64,000 nt of DNA from the NCBI GenBank assembly GCA_963971575.1, contig OZ020611.1, positions 51,159,466 through 51,223,465 of the forward strand, written 5' to 3'. Numbering within the stretch: the stretch's first letter is position 1; the number at the start of each line of letters is the position of its first letter. The position numbers were made by a program, and so were the translations under genes. The notes beneath the pieces were generated by a model that was given only the letters and a program-made list of their open reading frames with translations, was not told the origin of the DNA and searched no databases. This DNA is from Liopterus haemorrhoidalis. Its lineage: Eukaryota; Arthropoda; Insecta; Coleoptera; Dytiscidae. Shown piece by piece: positions 43,100 through 63,189 of the stretch.

Positions 43100-44105
43100 T
43101 AGGTATGGAAAAAGTATAGTATTAGACTCGCGATTATGTCCATTATTCACTCAGATGATTTGCGCCACTCGCCTGCAGCTCGTGGGCTCAAACGTCATCT
43201 TCATGTATAATGGCTGTCATATTCGCTTATATAGTAATATACTATTTATTTTAGTCATTGGTATTTCGATACGCTACATAAAAGTGCATGAAAATAAAAT
43301 TAACTTTTGAGTGAAAATTTTCTAAATTGCGTGAATACTTAATTTGAAGAGCCACACGAATATCTTCAAAGAGACGTATTCGGCTCTTCAGCCACAGTTT
43401 TCCGGCCACTGGCATAAGGCAACTCTCAGGAAAAATTAGATCCTAGTCTATGAGATTGGTATATTTTGGCTTGAAAACAATAATACCTTTTCCAACATCT
43501 GGTACGACTACTAACTTTACACATTTTTTCATCAAGCCGCGTACCAAGATGCAAACACTATTTACTAAGCCTGGATTCAAATTTATATCTGATCAGCATA
43601 ACGACAACGCCAGTCTTCAAAGTGAGTTTATGTGGTGACAACCCGGAAGGTGTAATAGAGTTAGGGTAATCCAAAGGTATGTTTAATTTTCCCCTTAAAT
43701 CATTAGAAATGACCGAGTCGAGACTGTAGTATTCTTTGTATCTTCCGCAATTAAATTTACTACTTTGTTTAGTTTCCAGCAGGACCCGAAATGAAATATT
43801 TCACGAAGCGGTACGCCAAATCAAAAATTATTGAGCGACTAAGCAATACAATATTTAACTATGTTCAATAATGTCACGAACCGGAACGACATTTTCCATA
43901 ATTTTAAGAATCCGGAACACCGGTTGAACAAACCGGACCGGTTTATTCAAGCACTTTTCGTGCTCAAGTTCCCAGGAATCTTGTTCAACGAATTGCCGAA
44001 AATATGTTCAACAATTGAATTTTGTTTGCACGTCAATATGTAGACCAGATTTAGGGGCGGGGCTTGGTAAACTAATCCTAACGTCTAGCTTGATGTCTTA
44101 TTACT
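43100..44105. other. no gene recognised
   Basis: Several open frames (43053-43310, 43450-43638, 43861-44043) have no recognisable domain. Slightly less AT-rich around 43860-44040, with repeated CCGGAAC/CCGG motifs, but I cannot assign it. Confidence 0.35.
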
Positions 44106-44990
44106 ATAAATACCGAACTGCATTATTATTCAAATAGTAGTATTTGAGTTATTGTCATTTACACAAGTCAGAACGTGAAGAGATTTTCAACATGAGTAAA
44201 GTCAAACATCGTGCCGTTATAAAGTTCTTGACAAAACAAAGAAAACCAGTGCAAACCATTATAGAAGAGATGTCAGCGGTTTACCAGGACTCTTGTCCTG
44301 ATAAAACCATGTTATCTAAGTGGGATAACCTGTTTAAACAAGGCAGAGAATCCCTGGAAGACGATCCTCGCCCTTTGAAAAAGTTGAAAATTTACTATTG
44401 GAAGATGCCCGTTTGAAAAAGAAACAACTTGCATAAATGGTTGGAGTATCATATACAACCATTTTTAATGTTCTGCAACCTGAAGCTGAATTCAAACAAG
44501 ATTCAATGCAGTGGCACAAAAAAGGTACACCCCCGCCAAAGAAGTTTAAAGTGCAACAGTCAGCTGGAAAGCTCATGGCGACCATATTTTGGGACACTGA
44601 AGGAATCCTGTTCAACGACTACAAAGATAAGGGCGTCTCTATAACGGGAGAATATTATGCCACACTTGTAGAATGATTAAGGGACTCCATCAAAGAAAAG
44701 AGAAGAGGAAAACTTGCAAAAGGTGTGCTGCTTTTGCACGACAACGCGTCCGTTCATCGAAGTAAGTGAATTAAATCATCCACCCTACAGTCCAGACCTG
44801 GCCCGCAGCGATTACTATTTGTTCCCGAATATGAAAAAAGAACTTCGAGGGAAAAAAATCGTCCGATGATGAAGTAAAAGCTGCAGTTTCAGCGTATTTT
44901 GAAGACAAAAAGATTTTTTTTTTCATTGGTATAAATAAATTAATTACTAGATCTGAGAAATGTATTAGAGTTAAGGGAGAATAATTAAAT
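44106..44990 (+). mobile_element. mariner-family element with two internal deletions
   Basis: 44193-44360 encodes the helix-turn-helix start (MSKVKHRAVIKFLTKQRKPV, DKTMLSKW, LFKQGRESLEDDPR). A short piece around 44434 reads MVGVSYTTIFNVL, and 44500-44676 jumps to the middle of the catalytic domain (QWHKKGTPPPKKFKVQQSAG, ILFNDYKDKGVSITGEYYAT), then LLLHDNASVHRSK. A second deletion joins LNHPPYSPDLARSDYYLFPN (third Asp) and the C-terminus. The segment with the first catalytic Asp is missing. TIRs were not delimited with confidence. Confidence 0.78.
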
Positions 44991-46690
44991 GTTTAATCAA
45001 AAAACTTTATAGTTTTTATAATTACTACGAACACAGTCATATTTAGAGTTTTAGTTAATTTTTCCTAAATATTTTTAAAACTTGGGATAGTATTTTTAAT
45101 GGATTTTTTTTATTTTATTACTTGACGAAAATAGTGCGGGCCTTGGGCATGGGCTCCACTTGTCCCAACCTAAGGGCGGCCCTGAACTTCAGTCAAGTCT
45201 TCATCTTGAGACTTAAGCAACCCCAAAACAATGTTGTGCCTTCGTTGTGACTGTATTGAATTTGCTATATTGTTCAAAATTAATTGTTAAACTATTGAAA
45301 TCTCCTCTAGTGTAGCATAAGGAACAACAATTTTATAAATCTCTATTTTTCTACGTTTTTACACATTTAGATTTAGTACTTACGGAAGATTTTATTTTAT
45401 AATTTTTTCGTAAGATCTTAATAGCTCTTGTCCAACATTGTGGTAGATGTTGAGCCATATAAGTATCTACAGAAGTTAAGCTATCAAATATGTCGTATAC
45501 AGATTACATTACTATTTAACATTCCAGATAGTCTGTAGGATAATGTTAAATTTTAAAATATTACATTTGCGGGAACCGGATGTGGGACTGAAGATAAAAA
45601 TTATCCATTTATAAAACCGTAATATGACGCGCCAGGGATTAATTTAAACATAGACGATAATTATAAATGTCAAGGTTCCAAACAGATTCTGGGAAAATTA
45701 AACAAATTTAAGAATTCCTCTTTTGATTTGACAAACCGTACGACTTATGGAATATTGGAATATTCAGTGGCATACGGTCAAATGTGGTTTTGCGGTGTGG
45801 CAAAAATAATAAAATGTTATGTTTCTTCAAGCAACGTTAAAAGTTCAGAAATTTAAAGAATGTATTATTGATTATTAACATACAGGTATACATATTACAA
45901 TATAATATTAATTCGTCTTTGCTTCTTCATTAAATCAGATAGTATTTCGTCTGGACTTATTTTAATATATTTGGAATTTAAAATTGAATTTGCTGAACGT
46001 AGAAAATTTTTAAGTTGAATGGACGACTGCCTGAAACCCTTCATTTAAATAAAAATGTATAAAATATAACGATAGTTGAATAAAGCTATTGATCATTTAG
46101 TCTTTTGACAACAGAAGAAAATGAAAATCCTATCTTGTTCTGCTAAACCGTTTATAGTAGCCTATACAAAAGTTCTTATATTCTACAATCAAATATATTA
46201 AGAAAGCTAGTACAGCAATTAAAATAGATCTTTATGTTAAACTTTTACTAATATTTAAAATAGCAAATCAAAACTATAGGTTCAATAAAGAATGCAAAAA
46301 TGATTGTGTATATCCAAAATATATTCATCCGAAAATAAATATTAATTTTAATCGCTAGTTTGACTGCTTTGAAAATACAAAAAGCCAAAATTGCGGTCAG
46401 CAAAAATATTTTAGTAATAATACTAAAACAAAGTTCTTATTAAAATGCCTTCTATTAACAAGCTTCGTAAAACGGTCTACAAACTATTCTATTCCTAAAT
46501 TATATTTTATATAGTGTAACCTATCCAGGGAAAGGCAAATGCCCCTATCCCCCCCCCCCGGCTACGTCCATGGTTTCGTAAATCGAGGGTCAATAATGAT
46601 AATGAAATTACACGATACACGTTTCCAAATAAATGTTTATTTTTATTAACAGAAAAGTTACAGAACTAAGTCAATTTTTAACAATTATTT
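44991..46690. other. no gene; 3' flank of XKR gene 1
   Basis: AT-rich intergenic sequence. A GC-richer patch at 45125-45190 (GTGCGGGCCTTGGGCATGGG) looks like an old DNA-transposon end. A C11 run lies at about 46546. Possible LINE-derived segments near 46150-46500 are too decayed to assign. AATAAA hexamers of the downstream XKR gene fall near 46635-46650 on the minus strand. Confidence 0.4.
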
Positions 46691-46696
46691 GTCATT

Positions 46697-55979
<9,283 letters not shown>

Positions 55980-56179
55980 TGAATAATAATACAGTATTTA
56001 TAAAAATGAATAATCATAATTATAATAAATTTAAAAATAGAATTATTAAAATATTATGTTTAAAATCACTATTTTATAATTGTATTTCGGTTGTGTTAAT
56101 TCTGACATGTCTAGACGTTTTTTGTAAAATACATATTTTATAATGAAAACTTTTTAAGTTTTATTTTTCTCTACTGTTA

Positions 56180-56386
56180 CTAGATATTTTTTATAGTTAC
56201 ACTTACACTGAAATGAACTAGCATACTGAAAATAACGTGATATTTAGTGGCCATAACAGTGCTGACTAACAAACCACAATTATTTCCTGATGACAATATC
56301 ACTCTCAGTAATAAATAAGGAAAATATTGATCTAAGAAATCTTCTATTTGAATTTTTCCTGTTTCTTTAAAATTAGTCAAACTGGA
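56180..56386 (-). pseudogene. orphan XKR-like exon, truncated by a LINE tail
   Basis: Minus strand: after a degraded start the frame reads YFPYLLLRVILSSGNNCGLL, STVMATKYHVIFSMLVHFS, followed by a good donor (AGT|GTAAGTGTAA). It resembles the TM region around (F)RLSLIAVI...LIVHC of XKR exon 4. It lies upstream of gene 1 exon 1 and downstream of gene 2's last exon, so it fits neither gene's order, and its exit phase (0) differs from theirs (1). The 5' side is interrupted at 56387. Probably a leftover of a third copy. Confidence 0.4.
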
Positions 56387-56590
56387 TGGGATATATTCTG
56401 AGGCGCCCCACCAACAATATTGCTAAAATGATACTCTACTGGAAGCCTCATGGGTACTCGCAGAAGAAGACGCCCAAGAACCACCTGGAGAAGATCAATC
56501 CAAAAGGAAACCCTGTGCTCCACGGGAAATTAAAAGGAACTGTATGTGTTAAGACAAATGCTTGGAAACTGTTGGAAACTTAAACATTGA
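56387..56590 (+). pseudogene. RTE-like LINE ORF2 C-terminal tail
   Basis: GYILRRPTNNIAKMILYWKP, HGYSQKKTPKNHLEKINPKG: a (G)H(V/I)LRR...I.K..L.W.P.G.RK..RPK..W-type tail, comparable to the fragment at 6485-6670. Abuts the orphan XKR-like exon. Confidence 0.5.
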
Positions 56591-57017
56591 CGTTCATATT
56601 GTTTTTATTAATTAATATATTACATTGTATCTAAATAAATATAATATAAATTCATTGGTACACAAATTAAAAAATTAATTTTATTTCTAATATCTGTAGT
56701 ACACGATGAAATTTCTCGTTTTGAATCACGTACGATTTATCATACAAGTATTATTGTATCCTGTACTACAGGATTTTCGTACGAGATCTTGTACGATACT
56801 GAAATAACCAACCAATATTTATTGTCCCAACCTATAATATTGGACAGAATTAACCAATAACGGCGCAGTATGATGCACATATTCATGTGAACGTAGCAAC
56901 CAATTGCTATTGCGTCAAAAATATTTTTGAGGTTATTTACTGTCAACTTTAGCTACATTTTTTCTTATTTTGCTTAAAATAAATTGGATTTAGCTGTTCA
57001 CATTCGTAGAACACAAT

Positions 57018-57021
<4 letters not shown>
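56591..57021. other. no gene; GTACGAT-rich possible MITE
   Basis: Between 56700 and 56840 several GTACGAT/ATCGTAC-type motifs occur in both orientations (GTACACGATGAAATTTCTCG, TTGTACGATACTGAAATAAC), and a related string appears near 59480-59530. May be a small palindromic element; boundaries unclear. Confidence 0.35.

Positions 57022-57098
<77 letters not shown>
57022..57098. repeat. (TA)n microsatellite at PLE left flank
   Basis: About 77 bp of perfect TA units immediately before the PLE palindrome; matching (TA)n lies at 58937-58962 and 58974-59000 on the other side. Confidence 0.95.
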
Positions 57099-57100
<2 letters not shown>

Positions 57101-57595
57101 TTATTCCGTGTCTGTATTATATTTGGTAAAGTTATTGGGAATAGCGGTGGAGGAAAAAGTAAACTCAATATTTACATGTACCCGATATTTCGACTTGACT
57201 TTTCAAGTCTTTTTCAAGGGCTGAAAATAGTATAATTAAAATTATAAATATAAAACATAATTTTAAGTGCAGACTTACAAGTAAAATTTAAGAGTTGCCT
57301 CTGTTGTAACACATTAAAAGAATAAATAAATTAGAGTTAAAATAGAACATTACAATTAATATCACATTGAAAAATTACACTTTAAAATTGTTATCACAGA
57401 TCTGTATATTGACTAAAATAGTATTAAATAAATAAATCTACTTGTATTAAAATTAGAAAGTTCTTCTTATTATCACCTAGAATATAGCGGGAAAGATCCA
57501 ACGGTTTTTTCTACTCATAGATGAAGTCGGTAATGTAGGAAGTGTAGCGTGTCTTTATCTTCTTTTATTTTAAGAGATTTGTTGTTAAACAAGGA

Positions 57596-57895
57596 TTAAC
57601 CTAGTTTTTGGTTCTTAGAAATGTGTAGTAGATTTTTGTAAATAGTGTTTAAACCCTGTATGTCCGTTTTTTCATTTAAGTTTTCCACGTTTTCGTTTAT
57701 ATAACACATTTCAATGAATGTGCGTTTGTAAGTGTTGTGATGGTAGGCCAAAATCGATGCATCTTCGAACTTAGGCACGTGTTTCGTGGATTTCAAATGT
57801 TTGGACAGAGCGCAGCATTGAGGTTTACATTTTACATCTGATCTGTGCTGTGAAATGCGATGACCTAAGCATTGGGATGTCTGTCCAACGTACGG
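57596..57895 (-). pseudogene. inverted partial copy of the PLE GIY-YIG ORF
   Basis: Encodes the same residues as the plus-strand ORF from YVGQTSQC to the end (KNQKLG), in the opposite orientation. It begins in the middle of the motif at the palindrome boundary (57895), lacking the YKI strand, so it is a fragment created by the inverted duplication. Confidence 0.85.
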
Positions 57896-58047
57896 TTCAT
57901 AGAACAATATATAATAGTCACTCACCGTTAACTGAGAGGGAAGCCAGAGATGAGGTCCAACCCAGCCAAAAAAAGTAGTTCTCGGTTCAATTTATCAAAG
58001 AAGTAACACCTTTCTTAAAATCTTTATTCCGGGATGAAGACATCACC

Positions 58048-58461
58048 TTGGCTGAAAAATCATCACTGACCGTCAGACAACTGTTCACGCCTCTAAAAGA
58101 CCAACAAAAACCAAAAAACAGACGTGATGTAGTTTATAAGATCGAGTGTGAATGCGGCTTACCGTACGTTGGACAGACATCCCAATGCTTAGGTCATCGC
58201 ATTTCACAGCACAGATCAGATGTAAAATGTAAACCTCAATGCTGCGCTCTGTCCAAACATTTGAAATCCACGAAACACGTGCCTAAGTTCGAAGATGCAT
58301 CGATTTTGGCCTACCATCACAACACTTACAAACGCACATTCATTGAAATGTGTTATATAAACGAAAACGTGGAAAACTTAAATGAAAAAACGGACATACA
58401 GGGTTTAAACACTATTTACAAAAATCTACTACACATTTCTAAGAACCAAAAACTAGGTTAA
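58048..58461 (+). CDS. GIY-YIG endonuclease domain of a Penelope-like element (partial ORF)
   Basis: 137 codons, intact to the TAA/TAG region. Contains the PLE linker (TVRQLFTPLKDQQKPKNRRD), then VVYKIECECGLPYVGQTSQC with L..RI.QH: the V(Y)YKI.C.C...YVGQT...L..RI..H pattern of the Zn-linked GIY-YIG endonuclease of Penelope-like elements (CxC and downstream Cys/His in the CCALSKHLKSTKHVPKFEDA segment), ending in FIEM.YI.....NLN. The reverse transcriptase that should precede it is missing, so the ATG is probably not the original start. Not likely functional on its own. Confidence 0.8.
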   Translation: MAEKSSLTVRQLFTPLKDQQKPKNRRDVVYKIECECGLPYVGQTSQCLGHRISQHRSDVKCKPQCCALSKHLKSTKHVPKFEDASILAYHHNTYKRTFIEMCYINENVENLNEKTDIQGLNTIYKNLLHISKNQKLG

Positions 58462-58936
58462 TCCTTGTTTAACAACAAATCTCTTAAAATAAAAGAAGAT
58501 AAAGACACGCTACACTTCCTACATTACCGACTTCATCTATGAGTAGAAAAAACCGTTGGATCTTTCCCGCTATATTCTAGGTGATAATAAGAAGAACTTT
58601 CTAATTTTAATACAAGTAGATTTATTTATTTAATACTATTTTAGTCAATATACAGATCTGTGATAACAATTTTAAAGTGTAATTTTTCAATGTGATATTA
58701 ATTGTAATGTTCTATTTTAACTCTAATTTATTTATTCTTTTAATGTGTTACAACAGAGGCAACTCTTAAATTTTACTTGTAAGTCTGCACTTAAAATTAT
58801 GTTTTATATTTATAATTTTAATTATACTATTTTCAGCCCTTGAAAAAGACTTGAAAAGTCAAGTCGAAATATCGGGTACATGTAAATATTGAGTTTACTT
58901 TTTCCTCCACCGCTATTCCCAATAACTTTACCAAAT

Positions 58937-58969
58937 ATATATATATATATATATATATAGTTGCGAGGA

Positions 58970-59000
<31 letters not shown>
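58937..59000. repeat. (TA)n microsatellite at PLE right flank
   Basis: Two TA tracts separated by GTTGCGAGGAATATAT, matching the (TA)n at 57022-57098. Confidence 0.9.
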
Positions 59001-59549
59001 GTTTGGATTTATTCAACATCTTATTTTTCATCATACTTAACTAGTGACTTATCTAAGATAACCATTAAATTTTAATTTATTTTATAACTATAATAACAAC
59101 ATATATAATGACAACAGTTATATTTTTTTTAAACAAAAATCATAATTTTATAGACAAAAATAATAATAATAAAAAATAAATAAAACAATCATTTCCTTCA
59201 ATTAAAAATGTAACAAATTAGATCAGAAAACGGTACGGCTTTGCGAATCCAGGAGATTTACTGATTCCGGATAAAGATTAAGATTATTAGTCTTCAAAAA
59301 TTGGTAAACTATCTGTCCTCTCTAGGTTAAGTATAATTATTTGAATTCTGTCAACATACGAAAATATACGTAATGCTCATCAATTGGTATAGATTCAAAG
59401 CGATAAATATTGGATGGTATACTACAATAATTTTACTTCCAATTTATCTGAAGTATATTCGCAATGCAATAATTATCGTACAAATCGTACGAGATTCAAA
59501 ACGTGAAATTGCATCGTGTACTACAGGCTTAACAAATATTTCAATAATT
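59001..59549. other. no gene; 3' flank of XKR gene 2
   Basis: AT-rich. A GATTCAAAACGTGAAATTGC, CATCGTGTACTACAGG string near 59490-59530 is related to the sequence at 56700-56790, suggesting a shared dispersed element or remnants of the ancestral tandem duplication. Confidence 0.4.
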
Positions 59550-61215
59550 TCAGCCGACTGGTTGATATTTTTTATAAACACAGCAATACAAACTCAAAAA
59601 TAGTAAATGAATTATAACGATGCTACGATAATATCCAGTTAGCAAATACATTAGTAATATTTCTTCAATTAGTGTTAAAAAAATACTGCCTAGAAGTTGA
59701 TCAGTCCTGGAACAGTCTGGCATGAATATTAAAAGAAACGATGCAAACAAAGAGAGGGGAATGGTTGTATATCCAGAAGGTGCTCGGTAATGCCAACAAA
59801 TTGTTTCATAAAAGAGGTGTAGAAACATTAGAATGCAGTGTACTATCAAAAAATTGGAAGTTTGAAGTTCCAAAGGTACTATTACTGCTATCAGAGACAT
59901 GCGGCAAACTAAAGAAGAAGAAAAAAGGGTTGAATCCATTACACAGGGTGGTTAAAAATTACCTTTACAACTTTCATTTCATATAAATCCTACAGTAAAT
60001 ATAAAACTATAAACATTTTTATATAAATACTATCTTATGTACTAGCGAGGAACAATGGAGCTGAACTACACATAAGGGAAAGAGTAAAGAAGGGGGAAGC
60101 TGTGGAGTATGGAGAGAGGAAGTTTAACGACGATATTAGATGGAGACTGAGGGTGTTCGACGCCATGGTGAAGAACATCCTGCTATATGGGGTGGAAATA
60201 TGGGGATGGAAAGAATGGGAGAAGGTAGAACGAGTACAGGAGGGGTATTTGAGAAGGATCTTAGGGGTAGATAGAACAACACCAGGGTATATTGTAAGAG
60301 AGGAACTGAAAAAGGATAAGATGAAAGTGTATACAGGAAGGAGGGCGGTTAAGCTCGAGGAGAAAGTAAGTAGAGAAACAGACAAAAGAATAGTGAGGGA
60401 ATGCTGGGAAGAAAAAGCCAGGGAGGAACAGAAAGGAACATGGTACACATGGGGGGAGATGAGAAAGGAATATTACTGGGAATGCGGAGTGGATGCGACA
60501 GAGGTGGAAAGGCGAAGAAATTAAGGGATAAGCGTGATTGAGGAGGTGTGAAGGAGGGATAAGGAAATGGGGGAGCAAAAAAGGAGAGTCAAAATAGACA
60601 AATCAGGAAGCGGAAATATAAGGAGGTCAGAACTATAGGGATACCAAGCTACTTGAAGAGAGAAAGAGGATGGCCACGAGGGAGGGTTAGGAGGATTGCG
60701 AGTCTAAGATGCGGGAATGAAGAGAGAGGAAATATATATTGGAGGAAACAGGAGGTTAATATGTGCAGGATGTGCGGGAAGGCGGAAGAGGATATAGATC
60801 ACCTCGATAAGAGGTGTAGGGAGATGACAGTGTGGTTGGGGAACACGTTAGACCTGTTGCACGAAGATGGAAGGGGAGAGAGGTGGGCGAGGGAATTAAA
60901 GGCAAGAAGGATTGAGATTGGGGAAGGATAACAGTAAGGTGTAAAGGAAGGAAGGAAGAGGCCCGGTAGGAAACAGAAGGGGGGAAGAGGAAGGAAGGAA
61001 GGAAGGGGGCTGAAGTTGCCTGGGAATGGGGAGGAAGGAAAGGACATAGGAGGAGGGGTAAAGAAATAGTTGGAAGGGAAGAGAATGGAATAAAATAAAT
61101 AGTAATGTAATGTAATGTGTGGTTAATATGGCGTTGGGAAGGTGATAGGAGATATGATATGTTTTGTAATTGTAGTAAATACCCTAAACACCGAATGGTC
61201 GCGGGAAAGTAAAGG

Positions 61216-61268
<53 letters not shown>

Positions 61269-63059
61269 AAAGATAGTATATATATATATATATATATAAT
61301 TAATTATGAATGTTTTTGGGAATAGCGGTGGAGAAAAAGTAAACTCAAATTTTACTAGTACCCACAGTATTTCGTATTTCAGCTGGGAGTTTTTATGAGC
61401 TGTGATAACGATTTTAGACTGTGATTTATGTGATATTTATTTATTTTAATGTTTAATTTTAAAACTATTTGTTCAATTATTTTATTAATGCACATCAGAG
61501 GAGACTCTTAGTATTTACTGTAAGTCTAACATTTTTGTCTGTAATTTATATTTATTGATTTAATAAATTTTCCAGCCCTTGAAAAAGGTCTAAAAAATTA
61601 GACCGAAATATCGGGTACTAGTAAAATTTGAGTTTACTTTTCTCCACCGCTATTCCCAAAAACATTAATAATTACATTATTGGAACGGAATAACCATAAA
61701 TGCAAATATATATATACTATATTTTACCTTGCAATTATTTTAGAACATTATGTCGGCCAAATGCCCACTTCTTCTGCCATAAAAATGCTTTCATTTTAAA
61801 ATTATGTTCTCATAACATTTACACCAATTTCAGTCAATTGACGTTGCCTTATTAACATTTCTATTGGCATCGGCCAGTCGAAATCACCGCATCAGGAGAT
61901 TATTCGGCCTCTCCAAAATTTCGATTGTGGCTCCTGCTATGTGACATGTATCGCCATTTTGCTGAACCTACAGGTTTTTGCAACTTAGTTCATCCAACTC
62001 AAGTGACAGAAAGTTATTGATGATATCTCGGTAGCGACCAAATCACAGTTACAGCGTTACCCGAAACTTTACTATTGGCCCCCACATTCTAACGCAGCGG
62101 TGGGAAAACCGCGGCCCGCGGGCTACATGTGGCTCTTGTAGGCATTTAATGCGGCCCGCCAATATCCGTAAACAATTGCTTTTTAAAGTGAAAAAGTTTG
62201 AAAATGGAGGCGAGTTCGTGTTTTTTTCTCTGCACTTAAAAAAAAGACGTGAGCCCGTTGTTTTTGCTCTTCACTATCATGTGAAGAGGGCACCAAAATA
62301 TTATGTGCGGTACGCGCCATCCTGTTATAAGGTCAATGTGGCCCATGGTCCAAAAAGTTTGCACATCGCTGTTCTAACGCAAGGTCCTAAGCTATCCGGC
62401 GAGCCCCCCTATCCAGTAGTATAGTTTCAAATTTCCGCCCCCACACCGTGAGTAGTATAATGAGTGAGTACTAGAGTACTAGACCACACGTGTCTTTGGC
62501 CACCCGAAAGAATCTATTTTAGCTTGACTGAGATGTTTTGTTTCATCCACCGAACTCTCCCGACCTTGCACCTTACGACTACCATTGATTTAGATCGCTT
62601 CAAGACAGCTTAGATGGTAAAAACTTTACTTCCTTGGAAGACTTGAAAAATCACCCAAATCAGTTCTTTAGCCAGAAGCATCAGAACTTCTACGAGCGCG
62701 GAATTATGCAGCTACCGGAGAGATGGCGAAAGATCATCGAACAGAACGGAACATATTATTTTGATTAAATGTAACTTTTAGTAAATAAAATGTTTAGTAA
62801 ATAAAATGTTTCTTCAATTTTTGTCAAAAAAAGGGACGAACTTTTGTATCAACCCAATAGATTATTTGTAATGAAAGTTGTAAAGCTAATTTAAGTGCAG
62901 GCCAATCTGTACTTGAAGTCATTAACTTACCACATATTATGTAGAAAAAACATTTTAGTAGTACTGTTGTATACTTCACTTCCACATATATTGTTAGGAA
63001 CATTACGAAATTTATTGCTATACTAAGGATGGACGTGGAAATAGAAAATACTCGATAAC
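59550..63059 (-). CDS. XK-related membrane protein, gene 2, 3' part (join of 62931-63059, 59550-59908; 5' exons beyond the window)
   Basis: Two minus-strand exons whose lengths (129 and 359 nt) and phases equal exons 3 and 4 of gene 1. Exon 62931-63059 (acceptor TACTGTTTCAG, donor GTAAGTTAAT) encodes GYRVFSISTSILSIAINFVM, FLTIYVEVKYTT. Exon 59550-59908 (acceptor CTTCTTCTTTAG) encodes CRMSLIAVIVPLELQTSNFL, CWHYRAPSGYTTIPLSLFAS, YLLTGYYRSIVIIHLLFL and ends YQPVG. The intron between holds a LINE, PLE ends, a hAT MITE and a mariner tail. By eye roughly three quarters of residues match gene 1, so this is a tandem paralogue; whether it is expressed is unknown. Confidence 0.82.
60040..61215 (+). pseudogene. 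LINE 3' part, purine-rich strand (intron of XKR gene 2)
   Basis: 60102-60524 encodes RWRLRVFDAMVKNILLYGVE, IWGW.EWE...VQEGYLRRILG, VDRTTPGYIVREELKKDKMK: the FDA.VKS.LLYGAEIWGW..... YL(R)..LG.D..TP.Y.V.EE module downstream of RT in some insect non-LTR elements. 60653-60931 gives the RIASLRCGNEERGNIYWRKQ part and a C-x2-C-x8-H-x4-C knuckle (CRMCGKAEEDIDHLDKRC). The plus strand is unusually G/A-rich (about 60040-61090), unlike its surroundings. Several stops and frameshifts; the RT itself is absent. Confidence 0.72.
61217..61300. repeat. (TA)n microsatellite at a PLE remnant
   Basis: TA tracts at 61217-61261 and 61276-61300 directly before the second PLE pair of inverted ends. Confidence 0.9.
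61308..61668. mobile_element. Penelope-like element remnant (inverted ends only)
   Basis: AATGTTTTTGGGAATAGCGG, TGGAGAAAAAGTAAACTCAA at the left is the inverse of the right end. The right part contains CCAGCCCTTGAAAAAGGTCT, AAAAAATTAGACCGAAATAT then CGGGTAC. The inner 61375-61560 is a diverged relative of the 3' UTR at 58660-58840. No ORF. It belongs to the same PLE family as 57121-58936 but is older. Confidence 0.72.
61669..62094. other. no gene recognised
   Basis: Part may be the decayed 5' region of the mariner at 62526 (for example around 61900-62040), but no conserved motif is readable. Confidence 0.35.
62095..62371. mobile_element. hAT-type MITE with perfect 8-bp target duplication
   Basis: CAGCGGTGGGAAAACCGCGG ... 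CAAAAAGTTTGCACATCGCTG; termini are inverted. 8-bp duplication TTCTAACG at 62087-62094 and 62372-62379. Internal GCGGCCCGC motifs near the 5' end are typical of hAT-derived repeats. The open frame 62149-62424 crosses the element boundary and is not a gene. Confidence 0.85.
62526..62850 (+). pseudogene. mariner transposase C-terminal fragment with 3' TIR
   Basis: Frame with a few errors: HPPNSPDLAPYDYH (third catalytic Asp), RSLQDSLDGKNFTSLEDLKN, QFFSQKHQNFYERGIMQLPE, RWRKIIEQNGTYYFD then stop at about 62765-62767. This is the C-terminus of a D,D34D mariner. The end GGGACGAACTTTTGTATCAA is probably the TIR; the 5' part of the element is lost or replaced by the hAT MITE. Confidence 0.75.
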
Positions 63060-63189
63060 CTGAAACAGTAATATCTCCATATAAAAACTAGATATACGTA
63101 AATATCAATCAAGGCTGGAAACCGATGTTTATATTGCTGAAAAATTTAACCGGCTTTGTATCCGATACTTTATAGTGGGTTTTCTTTAA

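Larger units (their letters stand above)
57121..58936. mobile_element. Penelope-like element arranged as a 775-bp-arm inverted duplication
   Basis: 57121-57895 is the reverse complement of 58162-58936 with no length change across the arms (every matched pair of positions I tried sums to 116057) and few if any mismatches by eye; the spacer is 57896-58161. Each arm contains the 3' end of the GIY-YIG ORF, a ~330-bp 3' UTR and the terminal block (CCCTTGAAAAAGACTTGAAA, AAGTCGAAATATCGGGTAC). The right arm plus spacer holds the longer ORF (58048-58461). The RT is absent. (TA)n on both sides suggests insertion into a TA microsatellite. Confidence 0.85.

Noticed and set aside
62149..62424. 91-aa open frame
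   Set aside because: Runs out of a hAT MITE with a perfect 8-bp target duplication into flanking sequence; no domain.
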